A DNA stretch of 64,000 nt from Polyangium sp. 6x1 (GCF_029946515.1 NZ_JARZHH010000060.1:1-64000); one strand, 5' to 3'. Shown: positions 47,965-57,220, counted from the stretch's first letter. Numbers and translations are program-made. The notes: a model not told the origin generated them from the sequence alone.

Positions 47965-48549
47965 TCAGGCGTCATTGCGGGGCAAGGACCGTTCAATCCT
48001 GCGATCGGGCACCAGCCACAGAAGCGCCACGAGCACATACAGTGTCAGCGCCATCCACCGCCAAAAGATGGTGGAAACCATGCCGAGGGCATACAGAACG
48101 GGCGAGAGCTTGCCCTTCCAGTCACTGCCGATCGCGGCCCGGAGAGGTGACTCCGAGCCCTGCGTAGCGATGATCGTCCGCTGAAGGATCGAATAGGCCA
48201 TCGCCGCCGCCAAGAGCACGCCGCCGTAGAGCGCGCAAGGAACGGCCGCGAAGTGATTCTCACCCATCCAGCCAGTGACGAACGGAAACAGAGACAACCA
48301 AAAAAGCAGATGCAGGTTCGCCCAGAGAATGCCTCCCGTCACACGGGTGACGGTATGCAGCATGTGGTGGTGATTGTTCCAGTAGATGCCGACATAGACG
48401 AAGCTGAGCACATAACTCGAGAACACCGGAACGAGCGGCACGAGCGTTTTCAGGTCGTCGCCGTGGGGAACCTTCATCTCGAGCACCATGATCGTGATGA
48501 TGATCGCGATGACGCCGTCGCTGAACGCCTCGAGTCTGCTCTTCCCCAT
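47965..48549 (-). CDS. TMEM175/DUF1211-type potassium channel protein
   Basis: A 194-residue protein. It starts MGKSRLEAFSDGVIAIIITI, the R-x-x-x-FSDG signature of the first pore helix in bacterial TMEM175 channels. ILWANLHLLFWLSLFPF matches the third and fourth helices, and six hydrophobic segments fit one family repeat. Bacterial members form tetrameric potassium-permeable channels. It follows the sedolisin gene by only 15 bp on the same strand. Confidence 0.9.
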   Translation of the reverse strand: MGKSRLEAFSDGVIAIIITIMVLEMKVPHGDDLKTLVPLVPVFSSYVLSFVYVGIYWNNHHHMLHTVTRVTGGILWANLHLLFWLSLFPFVTGWMGENHFAAVPCALYGGVLLAAAMAYSILQRTIIATQGSESPLRAAIGSDWKGKLSPVLYALGMVSTIFWRWMALTLYVLVALLWLVPDRRIERSLPRNDA

Positions 48550-48564
48550 GTTCGAACCCCACGC

Positions 48565-50355
48565 TCAACCTTCGGAGGACGTTCCCAGCGCGACGAGGTG
48601 CTCGACGAGATTTTTCACGTGCGGCACACCGAGGCCCGTCACCGGATCCCAGTCGGCGCACGCGCTATAGCCGTCGACGCGCTGCACGACGGCCTTGCCC
48701 ACGCTGTTCGCGACGCGCACGCAGACGTCGGTTTGTCCGATCGTGATGTCGCGGAACGCCGGGGGATCAGCTTTGCGCAGCGAATACAGCGCCGGGTTCG
48801 CGAAGCCGACCCGGCCCTTTCCCGTCCGGCGCCGCGCCTCGTTCGCGAGCGCGATGATCGCAGCCCAGATGGGCGCGGCCATGCTCGTTCCACCCGCGTA
48901 ATCAATCCAGTTGCGGCCGATCACCGCCTGATACCCGAGCGCGGAGAGCACCTCCCCGCGCTGCACCGAGGGGCCCGAGGCCATCAAGGCGACGTCGGGA
49001 AAACCGCGGCCATACGGGACGACCGCAGGCGTGTTCGCGCCGCGCGCATACCATTTGCGCAGGCTGTCCGTCTGCCACGCAGGAATGGGGACGTCCTGGC
49101 TGAAGCCCCCGCTCGAAGCGAGCTGCGTGAACTGGACCATCTTGGCCACGGCCACCGGCGGCGGGCCGCTCCAGGCGAGCTCGGTCAGCGGATCCAGGCA
49201 CGTGATCATCGTCCCGCCCACGCTGAGCACGCGCTCCTCGACCGCAGGAAACACGCCGTGCGGCCAGGGCGCGTCACTCACGGCATAACCGTCGACCATA
49301 CGGCGCGGAATGCCGTCGAGCGCGCCCCAATCGCCCGCCGCGCTGACCACAGTGATCCCGAGCGCCGCCGCTTGGTCGAGCAGGCCCGTGACGACGCTCG
49401 ATCCAAAGATGCGATAATACCTCCGCTCGGGGGTGATCCAGCTCGTCGAGGCCACCGTGACGTCGCGCGCCTCGTCGCCGATGACCGCGAGCAGGAACAT
49501 CGACCAGGGATCGGCGATCACCTCGGGGTCGACGAAATACACGACGAGCCGCGCCCCGGGCGCCATCGCGCCCGCCCACGCGACGGTCATCGTGGCCTCC
49601 AGCCGGTGCAACGGATCGACGAGCCTGCCGCCGCGCGTGGGCCCGAGGTCGATCATCTCCACCGAGGGCGGCGTGATGCCGTGCGCGCGCCAGAAGAGGT
49701 GCAAATCGCCGATGTCGATCGAGCCGCCGAGCATGAGGAGCGCAATCGTCTCGCCCGCGCCCGTGAGGTCGTCCGGGAACGAATAAATTCTGCGAATGTC
49801 GGCGGGCGTGACGCCGGCGAGGTTCGGCGGGGGTTTGCCCGGGTCGCTGCGGACCGAAAACGGAAATCCCTCGCGCAGCTCGACAGGGACCTCCTCCTGC
49901 CGCGCGCGGGAGACCATGGAGCTGCGGGCCTCGGGGGCGTTGCGCAGGCCGTGGACGGCCTGGATGTAGCCGGCGAGCTCGCGGGGCACGGCGGTGTCGA
50001 CGCGCGGGGCGCGGTGTCCGCCGGGCTCGCGGAGCCAATCGGCGAGCTGGCGGCCGAAGGCGCGGCGGATCGGCTCCTCGGGCGCGCGCACGACGATGAG
50101 CTGCCGACCGACGGGCCCGGACGGCATGGGTTCGAGGCCAGCGCGCCGGAGCCAGGCGTGCACGGCCTCGATCTGCGTGTCGTCGAGCGCGACGAGGCCC
50201 GCGAGCTCGGCGCGCGAGAGGTGTTTTCCGTAGCGCGGGCTCGCCGGATCGGAGCACTCGATCACGAAGTCCATGAGCTCCGCGCGCGAGCGATCGTGGA
50301 GGATCACGGTGATGTCGATCGGCTCATGCGGGCCCGGCGGCGGCGTCATGGACAT
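48565..50355 (-). CDS. Sedolisin-type (S53) serine-carboxyl peptidase, catalytic Asp replaced
   Basis: About 596 residues from the ATG at 50355. An N-terminal activation domain (about 10-150: CSDPASPRYGKHLS) is followed by the catalytic domain with LAGVTPADIRRIYSFP, the nucleophile in GGTSMAAP (S491), the oxyanion Asp in SAAGDWGA (D342) and the C-terminal calcium site (FRDI, DWDPVTGLG). In the E-x-x-x-D motif before AGAMAPGA the Glu is present (E253) but the Asp position is Thr (T257). No signal peptide is visible. Sedolisins are acid proteases that remove their own prodomain. This one may be inactive or altered. An alternative start is at 50349. Confidence 0.9.
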   Translation of the reverse strand: MSMTPPPGPHEPIDITVILHDRSRAELMDFVIECSDPASPRYGKHLSRAELAGLVALDDTQIEAVHAWLRRAGLEPMPSGPVGRQLIVVRAPEEPIRRAFGRQLADWLREPGGHRAPRVDTAVPRELAGYIQAVHGLRNAPEARSSMVSRARQEEVPVELREGFPFSVRSDPGKPPPNLAGVTPADIRRIYSFPDDLTGAGETIALLMLGGSIDIGDLHLFWRAHGITPPSVEMIDLGPTRGGRLVDPLHRLEATMTVAWAGAMAPGARLVVYFVDPEVIADPWSMFLLAVIGDEARDVTVASTSWITPERRYYRIFGSSVVTGLLDQAAALGITVVSAAGDWGALDGIPRRMVDGYAVSDAPWPHGVFPAVEERVLSVGGTMITCLDPLTELAWSGPPPVAVAKMVQFTQLASSGGFSQDVPIPAWQTDSLRKWYARGANTPAVVPYGRGFPDVALMASGPSVQRGEVLSALGYQAVIGRNWIDYAGGTSMAAPIWAAIIALANEARRRTGKGRVGFANPALYSLRKADPPAFRDITIGQTDVCVRVANSVGKAVVQRVDGYSACADWDPVTGLGVPHVKNLVEHLVALGTSSEG

Positions 50356-50455
50356 GGGGCGAGCGTACCCGAGCGGGCTCGCGTGAGGCAAACGGGGGGC
50401 TCGGGCGCGCGCGCCGCGGCTCGTGTTTGGCGCGGGCGGATGCTAGAGAGCCGGG

Positions 50456-51007
50456 ATGTCCGAGGTCCAAACGCCCTCCCCCCGCGAGCGCTTGAACGAG
50501 CTCTTCCTCAAGCTCGACGCATTCTTCGCACGCGGAAAAGGCCGGCATGGCGAGGCCATCACGTGCCGCGCGGGCTGCGACGACTGCTGCCGGCGGCGCT
50601 TCTCGGTGACGACGATCGAGGCGGCGGCGGTAGAGGAGGCGCTCGATCGCCTGTCCGCCGAGGAGCGGCAGAAGGTCGCGGCGCGGGCCGCCGATCCCGC
50701 GGGGACGGTTTGCCCGGCCCTCGGCGAGGACGGGCGCTGCGCCGTGTACGAGGCACGCCCCACGATCTGCCGGACGCACGGCTTGCCGATTCGTTTCACG
50801 GAGCGAAAGGGCGGGCGGTCGCTCCCGATCATCGACGCGTGCCCGAAGAACTTCGTCGGGCAGGATCTCGCCTCGGTCGATCCTGCAAGCGTGCTCGATC
50901 AAACGACGCTCTCCACGGTGCTCGCGGCGCTCGACGCGGCGCACGCGGACGCGGCGGGGCTGCCGCGCGGGCAGCGGATCGAGATGACGACGCTCTGCTC
51001 GTCCTGA
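50456..51007 (+). CDS. YkgJ-family cysteine-cluster protein
   Basis: A 183-residue protein. CRAGCDDCCRRRFSVT (about 37-52) and CPAL..DGRCAVYEARPTICRTHG (about 85-108) form the eight-Cys pattern of the YkgJ/CxxCxxCC family, thought to bind zinc or an Fe-S cluster. The biochemical role of the family is unsettled. It is divergent from the sedolisin gene and followed by the ArsR promoter region. Confidence 0.88.
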   Translation: MSEVQTPSPRERLNELFLKLDAFFARGKGRHGEAITCRAGCDDCCRRRFSVTTIEAAAVEEALDRLSAEERQKVAARAADPAGTVCPALGEDGRCAVYEARPTICRTHGLPIRFTERKGGRSLPIIDACPKNFVGQDLASVDPASVLDQTTLSTVLAALDAAHADAAGLPRGQRIEMTTLCSS

Positions 51008-51016
51008 CGAACAACT

Positions 51017-51058
51017 TCAGCCTTGACTAATATAAGCTGACGGTGATACTCCTCCGTC
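51017..51058 (+). promoter_or_regulatory. Promoter and likely operator of the ArsR-type gene
   Basis: An AT-rich patch in GC-rich DNA. TTGACT (51023-51028) and GATACT (51045-51050), 16 bp apart, fit a housekeeping promoter. TCAGC (51017-51021) and GCTGA (51036-51040) form an inverted repeat around the -35 element, a usual place for an autorepressor site. The GTG at 51059 is 8 nt after the -10, close to the expected transcript start, so the mRNA may be leaderless. Confidence 0.55.
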
Positions 51059-51448
51059 GTGGAAGCGTTCGACGTCCTCGGGGACCCGGTCCGCCGCCGG
51101 ATCCTCGAGCTGCTCGCCGACGGGGAGCAAACTTCGGGGGCGATCGCCGAGGTCATTCAGCGTGAGTTCGGCATTTCGCAGCCGGCGGTGTCGCTGCACC
51201 TCAAGGTGCTGCGGGACCATGGGTTTGCCACGGTCCGGGCGGAGGGCACACGGAGGCTTTATGCGGTCGACGTCCGGCCCTTGCAGGAGGTCGACGTTTG
51301 GCTCGATCGCTTCCGCCGATTCTGGGACCAGCGCCTCGACGCGCTCGCCACCGAACTCGCGCGAGGCAAACGAGAACGCCGCCTGAAGGCGGAAGCGGGC
51401 TCGTCGACGAACGACACGACGAACACGAGGGAGAGGAAAGAACCATGA
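51059..51448 (+). CDS. ArsR-family winged-helix regulator
   Basis: A 129-residue protein starting EAFDVLGDPVRRRILELLADGEQTSGAIAEVIQ, with recognition helix FGISQPAVSLHLKVLRDHGF. No metal-binding Cys motif is visible, so this is the ArsR subgroup usually paired with an SRPBCC (AHSA1) protein. It starts with GTG and no ribosome site. Its stop overlaps the next start by 4 bp (ATGA). Confidence 0.92.
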   Translation: MEAFDVLGDPVRRRILELLADGEQTSGAIAEVIQREFGISQPAVSLHLKVLRDHGFATVRAEGTRRLYAVDVRPLQEVDVWLDRFRRFWDQRLDALATELARGKRERRLKAEAGSSTNDTTNTRERKEP

Positions 51449-52089
51449 TCGACATCATGAAAGAGCTCACCGCCGTCCACCGCGAGACCGGCCCGAAAAT
51501 GATGCCCGGCGGGGAAGGCCGCACGGTGAAGCTACGGCGGAGCTACGACGCGGCGATCGAGGACGTCTGGGATGCGATCACGAATCCCGACCGCGTGAAG
51601 CGCTGGTTTCTCCCGCTCGAGGGCGAGTTGCGCCTCGGCGGGCATTACCAGCTGAAAGGCAATGCCGGCGGCAAGATCCTGCGCTGTGAGCCGCCCCGGC
51701 TGCTCGAAGTGACGTGGTCGATGGCCTCGAAGGACGACGAGAACAGCAAGGTCTTCGTGCAGCTCTCGGTCGGCGAGGACGAACAGACGATCCTCGAGCT
51801 CGAGCACGCGGCCATCGTCCCCCCGGGCATGTGGCCCGAATACGGTCCGGGCGCCGTGGGCGTCGGCTGGGATCTCACGCTCCTCGGCCTGGTCTACGAG
51901 CTCCGCTCGCTCTTCATCGAAGACAAGAACGCCTGGGGGATGACGCCGGAGGCGCGGCAATTCATCACCGGGAGCAGCGTCGGCTGGGGCGCCGCGAACC
52001 AGGCCGCCGGCGCATCGGCCGCCGACGCGCAAAAGGCCGTCGAAAACACGACCAAGTTTTACGCGCCAGACCCGACGCCCGCGACCTGA
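51445..52089 (+). CDS. SRPBCC / AHSA1-like protein
   Basis: A 214-residue protein. VKLRRSYDAAIEDVWDAITNPDRVKRWFLPLEGELRLGGHYQL is the opening of the START/AHSA1 ligand-binding fold. CEPPRLLEVTWSM and TILELEHAAIVP complete it. An extended C-terminal part contains helices and an Ala-rich tail. Such proteins bind hydrophobic ligands in a deep cavity. Start at 51445 has a GAGGAAAG ribosome site. Coupled to the ArsR gene; the pair is a very common bacterial cassette whose role is poorly known. Confidence 0.9.
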   Translation: MIDIMKELTAVHRETGPKMMPGGEGRTVKLRRSYDAAIEDVWDAITNPDRVKRWFLPLEGELRLGGHYQLKGNAGGKILRCEPPRLLEVTWSMASKDDENSKVFVQLSVGEDEQTILELEHAAIVPPGMWPEYGPGAVGVGWDLTLLGLVYELRSLFIEDKNAWGMTPEARQFITGSSVGWGAANQAAGASAADAQKAVENTTKFYAPDPTPAT

Positions 52090-52151
52090 ACGGCGCCGGG
52101 ACGCAGCCCACGAGAGCGCGACGCACGAGCCGTCGTCGTGCACGGAGACCG

Positions 52152-52952
52152 ATGAAAGCCGCTTTCGAGGATGCATTCGTGGCCGCGCGGGCGGCCTGGC
52201 CCGGCGTCACGCTGGATCGGGAGGCGTTCATGGCGTACCTGCAGGAGCGCGCCGGGGAGGACGGCGCCGCGATGGAGCACGCGTCCGATCTGTTCCTCGC
52301 GTGCGCCTGCCTGCGCGGCGATCCGAGGGCGCTCGCGTTCTTGGAAGCGCATTTCCTCGCCCAGGCCCCGGCGTTCCTCTCCCGCGTGGAGAGCGACAAA
52401 GCCGCGATCCCCGAGCTCTTGCAGGCGCTGCGCGAAAAACTCCTGCTGCCCTCGGCAGGAGGGAGGCCCAAGCTCGCCGAGTACACCGGGCAAGGGCCGC
52501 TCGGCGCGTGGCTGCGCGTGGTCGCCGTGCGCGTCGCGCTCGATCGCAAACGCGCGCAGCCGCGGGAGGTTCTTCGAGAGGAGATCCCCGACACGCTGCT
52601 CGCCCCCTCAAACGATCCGGAGCTCGACTACCTGCGCGTGCGGTACGCGGCCGAGTTCCGCGCCGCGTTCCAGGACGCGTTGCTCTCCCTCGAACCGAAG
52701 GGTCGCACCGTGCTCCGGCTCCATGTCCTCGACGGGCTCAACATCGAGCGGATCGGGGTCATCTACGGCGTGCACCGCGCGACCGTGGCCCGGTGGATCG
52801 CCGACACGCGCGCGTGGCTGTTCGAGCGGACGCGCGGCATCCTGAGCGAGCGGCTCTCGCTCGAGCCGCGCGAGTTCGAGAGCGTGCTCCGGCTCGTGGG
52901 CCACGACCTCGACGCGAGCGTGCGCCGGATCCTGGAGGACGAGAGCGGCTGA
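52152..52952 (+). CDS. Sigma-70-family (ECF-like) sigma factor
   Basis: A 266-residue protein. A region-2-like domain (about 20-120) contains LAEYTGQGPLGAWLRVVAVRVALDRKR. Region 4 (about 165-220) contains FQDALLSLEPKGRTVLRLHVLDGLNIERIGVIYGVHRATVARWI, a clear helix-turn-helix. A C-terminal extension of about 40 residues follows. It resembles the Polyangiales group of short sigma factors encoded beside Ser/Thr kinases. It ends 4 bp from the convergent kinase gene, which has an anti-sigma-type zinc motif. Confidence 0.85.
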   Translation: MKAAFEDAFVAARAAWPGVTLDREAFMAYLQERAGEDGAAMEHASDLFLACACLRGDPRALAFLEAHFLAQAPAFLSRVESDKAAIPELLQALREKLLLPSAGGRPKLAEYTGQGPLGAWLRVVAVRVALDRKRAQPREVLREEIPDTLLAPSNDPELDYLRVRYAAEFRAAFQDALLSLEPKGRTVLRLHVLDGLNIERIGVIYGVHRATVARWIADTRAWLFERTRGILSERLSLEPREFESVLRLVGHDLDASVRRILEDESG

Positions 52953-52956
52953 CGGC

Positions 52957-55944
52957 TCAGCGTCCGCGGCGCTCCGCGAGCCAGGCGTCGACGTCGGCGA
53001 GGTCCGCGGCCCTCCGGCGAGGCTCTTCCGCGAAGCGACGGCGCGCCTCCTCGGCGAGCGCGAGCGCGCGCGGCTTCGTGCCCACCAACCAGAGCGCACG
53101 CGCCAGGGTGAACGAGGCGCGCGCGTGCTCGGCAGGAGCGCCGGGGTGGGACGAGAGGATCGAGACGGCGCGCTCGAGCGGCGGGAGCGCCTCATGCGCG
53201 CGCCCGAGCTTCGACAGGCAGCGGCCGAGCCCCACGAGGATGTCGGCGAACTCGGCGTTGCGCTCGCCCAGGGCTTTTTCATGGATCGCGAGCGCGCGCC
53301 GGGAATGCGGCAGGGCCTCGGCGCAGCGCCCTTGCTCCTCGATCGCATGAGCCATCGTGCCCTCGATGAGCGCGACGTTGGGGTGCGTCGGCCCGAGCTT
53401 CGCCTCGACGATCACGAGCGATCGTTCGAGGGTCACGAGCGCCTCCTTCGGCCGGCCCTGCGCGATGAGCGCGAGGGCGACGTTCATGCGGCACATGCCG
53501 ACGTCGGGGTGGCTCTCGCCGAGGGTCTTTTCGCCCATTACACACGCGCGCTCGTACAGCGGGAGCGCCTTGTCGGGCGCGCCGCTGTCGAGGTGCGCGT
53601 TGGCGAGCGCGTTTTGCGTGTAGGCGACGTCGAGGTGCGCGGGACCGAGCGCCCGCTCCTGGATCACGAGCGTCCGCGTGAGCCGGGTGATCGCGTCGTC
53701 GAAGTGCCCTTCGCGCCCGTCGAGGTCCGCGAGGAAGCGCAACGTCGTGGCGACCTGCGGGTGATCGGGGCCGAGGCTCCGCTCCTGGATCGCGAGCGCA
53801 CGCTCGAAGGTCGATCGGGCCCGTGCGCGCTCGCCGCGCTCGCGCAGCACCCTGCCCGCGTCCGCGAGCGCCGCGGCCAGCTCGAAATGATCCGGGCCGA
53901 GCTCCTGCTCGCGCAACGCGATGACCCGCGCGAGATCGGCCTCCGCCTCGGCGAGCATGCCCGCCGCGTGCTTCGTGACGCCGGCCCGATGCAGCACGGC
54001 CGCCTCGAGCAGCGGCGGCGCGCCGGCGCGCTTCACCGTCGCGATGGCCAGGCGCTCCCACGAGAGCCCGGCCTGGATCTGCGCCTTTCGGCTCCCCACG
54101 ACGTAAATCAGCGCGCCCATGGCACGCGCGCCGAGCGCGTCCATGCGACCCTCGACCGCGACGGCCGCGGCCTCCTCGAGCAGCCGCGCCCCCTCGTCGA
54201 TGCGGCCGAGCCGATCGGTCATCTCTCCCGCGATGAGGAGCGCCTCGGCCTCGTGCCCGCGGCTCGCCTTCGCCCGCGCCCCCGCGAGGGCGGCGCGCGC
54301 CGCGTCGAGCGCATCGGCGTACTTGCCCGCGTCGCGCAGCGATCGCGCCCGCGCGAGGTCCGCGTCGAGCGCCGCGCGCGCCTCGTCCTGCAGCGGCGAG
54401 CCCTCCTCCCCGTCGAGCACCTGGGCCGCGCCGCACACGGTCACGGGCGTCAGGCCGGAGACCACTTGGAGCGCGTTTTCGATGACCTTCGCGTCGCCCG
54501 ACACGAGGAGCCCTGCCGCCGCGTCCACCTCGCGCAGGCGCCGCGACAGGCATTGCATGCGTACGTCGAGCAGATGCTCGGATTGCTCGCCCCGGATCCG
54601 CGTCGCCTCGCAGGCGTCGCGGTGCATCCCGGCCCACGCGCGGCCATAGGCGGAGATCGCCTCGTCCACGCCCTCGGATGCGCGCTCGGCGAAGGGCAGC
54701 CCCGACGCGCCGAAGTGCTCACGCAAGAGCCGGCTTCGTTCGTCCTGCCAGACCGCGGCGAAATGGGCCTCGCCGCCCGTGCAGAGCTGCTCGGGCCCGG
54801 CGCGCGAGCCTCGCGAGGCCGAGACGGCCGCCGCTGCCGCGCCCGCGACAAGGAGCACGAGCGCCGCCGCGGCGCCCCGACGCAGCGTGGCCCGCGGATC
54901 CCGCGACAGATCCGCGAGCAGCGCTTCCATCGTCGGGTATCGATCCTCCGGCCGCGCGCTCATCCCGCGCAGAAGGATCTTCCGGAGCCGCGGCGGGATC
55001 CGGGACGTGCGCGGCTCACGGACGCGCCCCGCGGTCCGCGCTTCGAGCAGCGCCTCCACCGTGTCCCCCTCGAAGGGCCGCTCGCCGCTGAGCGCCTCGT
55101 AGGCCGTGGCGCAGAAGCTCCAGATGTCGGCCCGCGCGTCGATCGGCTCGCCTCGCATCTGCTCGGGGGCCATGTACGCGGGGGTCCCGACGAACGCCCT
55201 CGTCTGCGAGAGCTCGGGGAGCGGCGCGCCCGCCTCGCCCCGCGTGGCCACCTCCTCCACGAGGGAGCTCCGCGCAAGCCCGAAGTCCGTCACGCGCACG
55301 CGACCGTCGCGGCCCACGAGGACGTTGTCGGGCTTGAAGTCACGATGGACGAGCCCGGCTTCGTGCGCGGCGGCGAGCCCACGGCCCGCGTGCAAGAGCG
55401 CCCGGAGCACCTCGGGAAAGGACCGCGGGGCCTCGCGCAGCCACGCGCCGAGGGTCGTCCCCGTGACGAACTCCATCGCGATGAAGACCCGATCGTCCAC
55501 CGTACCGACGTCGTAAATCGCGACCACGTTCGGGTGCGACAGCCGCGCCAGCGCCTTCGCCTCCCGCAGGAGCCGCGCCTGCATCTCCGCGGCCGATCGC
55601 CCCGACTCCCGGCGGAGGAGCTTCAGCGCCACCTTGCGATCGAGGTCCGGATCGTACGCCGCGTACACCACCCCCATCGCGCCTGCCCCGATGGGCTGCA
55701 GCGTCACGTACCGCCCGAGCTTCGTGCTCGGCCCGAGGCCCTCCTCCCCTGGCGCGTGGGCGTCGGAGCGTGACGCCGACAGGGCCGTCGAGAGAAGCAG
55801 CTCGGTCGTCTGCGCGAGCAGCACCCGACACGCCTCGCAGTCGTCCACGTGCGCCTCGATCGCGGCGCGGCGATCGGACGGCAGCGCGCGGCCGAGGAGG
55901 GCCACGATCGTGTTCTCGTCGAGGCACTCTTGCCCCTCGGCCAT
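52957..55944 (-). CDS. Ser/Thr kinase with N-terminal anti-sigma-type zinc finger and C-terminal TPR repeats
   Basis: About 995 residues from the ATG at 55944 (an ATG at 56022 adds 26). The N-terminus carries H-x3-C-x2-C (H32, C36, C39), the zinc anti-sigma signature. The kinase domain (about 75-345) has IGAGAMGVVYAAYD, VALKLL, HRDFKPDN, TDFG and MAPEQ. A membrane helix near 355-375 (AAAALVLLVAGAAAAAV) and a long Ala-rich region follow. The last 350 residues contain at least six TPR units with the pattern LG..HP.VA/...A..Y.RAL.I. The kinase is predicted cytoplasmic and the TPR part periplasmic. Convergent with the sigma factor gene. Confidence 0.92.
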   Translation of the reverse strand: MAEGQECLDENTIVALLGRALPSDRRAAIEAHVDDCEACRVLLAQTTELLLSTALSASRSDAHAPGEEGLGPSTKLGRYVTLQPIGAGAMGVVYAAYDPDLDRKVALKLLRRESGRSAAEMQARLLREAKALARLSHPNVVAIYDVGTVDDRVFIAMEFVTGTTLGAWLREAPRSFPEVLRALLHAGRGLAAAHEAGLVHRDFKPDNVLVGRDGRVRVTDFGLARSSLVEEVATRGEAGAPLPELSQTRAFVGTPAYMAPEQMRGEPIDARADIWSFCATAYEALSGERPFEGDTVEALLEARTAGRVREPRTSRIPPRLRKILLRGMSARPEDRYPTMEALLADLSRDPRATLRRGAAAALVLLVAGAAAAAVSASRGSRAGPEQLCTGGEAHFAAVWQDERSRLLREHFGASGLPFAERASEGVDEAISAYGRAWAGMHRDACEATRIRGEQSEHLLDVRMQCLSRRLREVDAAAGLLVSGDAKVIENALQVVSGLTPVTVCGAAQVLDGEEGSPLQDEARAALDADLARARSLRDAGKYADALDAARAALAGARAKASRGHEAEALLIAGEMTDRLGRIDEGARLLEEAAAVAVEGRMDALGARAMGALIYVVGSRKAQIQAGLSWERLAIATVKRAGAPPLLEAAVLHRAGVTKHAAGMLAEAEADLARVIALREQELGPDHFELAAALADAGRVLRERGERARARSTFERALAIQERSLGPDHPQVATTLRFLADLDGREGHFDDAITRLTRTLVIQERALGPAHLDVAYTQNALANAHLDSGAPDKALPLYERACVMGEKTLGESHPDVGMCRMNVALALIAQGRPKEALVTLERSLVIVEAKLGPTHPNVALIEGTMAHAIEEQGRCAEALPHSRRALAIHEKALGERNAEFADILVGLGRCLSKLGRAHEALPPLERAVSILSSHPGAPAEHARASFTLARALWLVGTKPRALALAEEARRRFAEEPRRRAADLADVDAWLAERRGR

Positions 55945-56040
55945 GCGGGGGCAATCGTGAGGGCGCTCCGCTCGCTGGGCCAAATCGATCGACGTTCTAG
56001 CAGGGTCGGTTCGGGCGGCCATCGAAGGGCCGCAGCGGTG

Positions 56041-57192
56041 TCACTTCAGCTTGCCGAGGAGGAACGTCCATTCGTCCTGGCCCATGGTGGTGTCCACGCC
56101 GAGGGCCTCGATCTTGGCCACCACCGGGACTCCCGCAGCCTGCGCGGCCGTAAGGACCGCGCGCGCATGGTAGGCGTGGTGGAAAAGCTCGTTCGTGTTC
56201 TTGGGGGCCTCCTGCGTCGCGAGCTGGTTGTGCACGTAGACGGGCGGATCGTCGGCGCTGAGGAGCCCGAGCATGTCGACGTCGGCGCGATAGGCCTGGA
56301 TGGGCGGCGTGTCGAGCGCATCGATCGACGCCATTCCGTAAAACGACGCGAAGCGCTGCTCGAGGCCCAGGGCGGTGGCGGTCTCGACCATCGAGAGGCC
56401 GAAGTCCTTGAAGACGACCGTCTCCCATTTGATCAAATCGTACGTCGCCTGCGTGGCGTTCGCGGCGACGGCGGTCACGCGTGTCGATTGCGTGGCCACG
56501 GGGTCGATGTTGTCGACGGCCATCTCGTCGTGGAACGCGAGCCACAGGCTGGTGCCCGCGCCCGCGGATCCGCCCGAGAGCGCGACCTTGCTCGCGTCGA
56601 GGTTCAGCTCGCTCGCGTGATACCGGAGGAACTGCAATGCACGCCGGCAGTCTCCCAAGGGTTTTGCGACGCCCTCGGTATCCACGGGCTCGATCAGCCG
56701 ATAATTCAGGCTCGCGAAGGCGACGCCTTGGGCGAGCACGCCCGCGATCTTCGCGTTGTAATTCTGGGCCTTGTCCCCGCCGGTGAAACCACCGCCGTGG
56801 ATGAAGATCAAAAGCGGCGTGGGCCCGGCGCTCTTCGGCACGAAGATGTCGAAGCGATGGAGCGGGTCCGAGCCATAAGCGACGTCGGCGTAAAACGTCA
56901 CATCGAGGCCGTCCGTGGCAATCGGCGGCGTGGAGGCCGCCGGCAAATCGAGGTCGACGAAGTACAGGCCCGGATCCGCTCCGCCCGCGCCTCCGGCACC
57001 ACCCGTGCCGCCGGCGCCACCTTCTCCCGCGCCTCCGCCCACACCTCCGGCCCCGCCGGCGCCGCCTCCGCCGGTGCCCGGTGCGCCGCCCGCCGCGGCG
57101 CTGCCTCCGGAGCCGTCGCCCGGATTCTCCACGGCCTGTCCGCACGCGAGGAGCGGAACGAACACGAGCATCCAAGCAAGGGAAGTACGCAT
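56041..57192 (-). CDS. Lipoprotein alpha/beta hydrolase (BD-FAE / carboxylesterase-like)
   Basis: A 383-residue protein. The signal TSLAWMLVFVPLLAC gives lipobox LLAC, followed by a 70-residue GGAGGAGG linker. The hydrolase domain has the oxyanion motif IFIHGGGFTGGD (about 170), nucleophile GGSAGAG (about 240) and late Asp/His candidates (DDPPVYVHNQ, FHHAYH). Such HGGG enzymes hydrolyse small esters. AAGGAG lies 9 nt before the ATG at 57192. A TetR-type palindrome is about 30 bp upstream, and a LysR regulator is divergent. Confidence 0.9.
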   Translation of the reverse strand: MRTSLAWMLVFVPLLACGQAVENPGDGSGGSAAAGGAPGTGGGGAGGAGGVGGGAGEGGAGGTGGAGGAGGADPGLYFVDLDLPAASTPPIATDGLDVTFYADVAYGSDPLHRFDIFVPKSAGPTPLLIFIHGGGFTGGDKAQNYNAKIAGVLAQGVAFASLNYRLIEPVDTEGVAKPLGDCRRALQFLRYHASELNLDASKVALSGGSAGAGTSLWLAFHDEMAVDNIDPVATQSTRVTAVAANATQATYDLIKWETVVFKDFGLSMVETATALGLEQRFASFYGMASIDALDTPPIQAYRADVDMLGLLSADDPPVYVHNQLATQEAPKNTNELFHHAYHARAVLTAAQAAGVPVVAKIEALGVDTTMGQDEWTFLLGKLK

Positions 57193-57220
57193 GGGGCTGC
57201 TCCTTGGGGATAGGAGAAGG

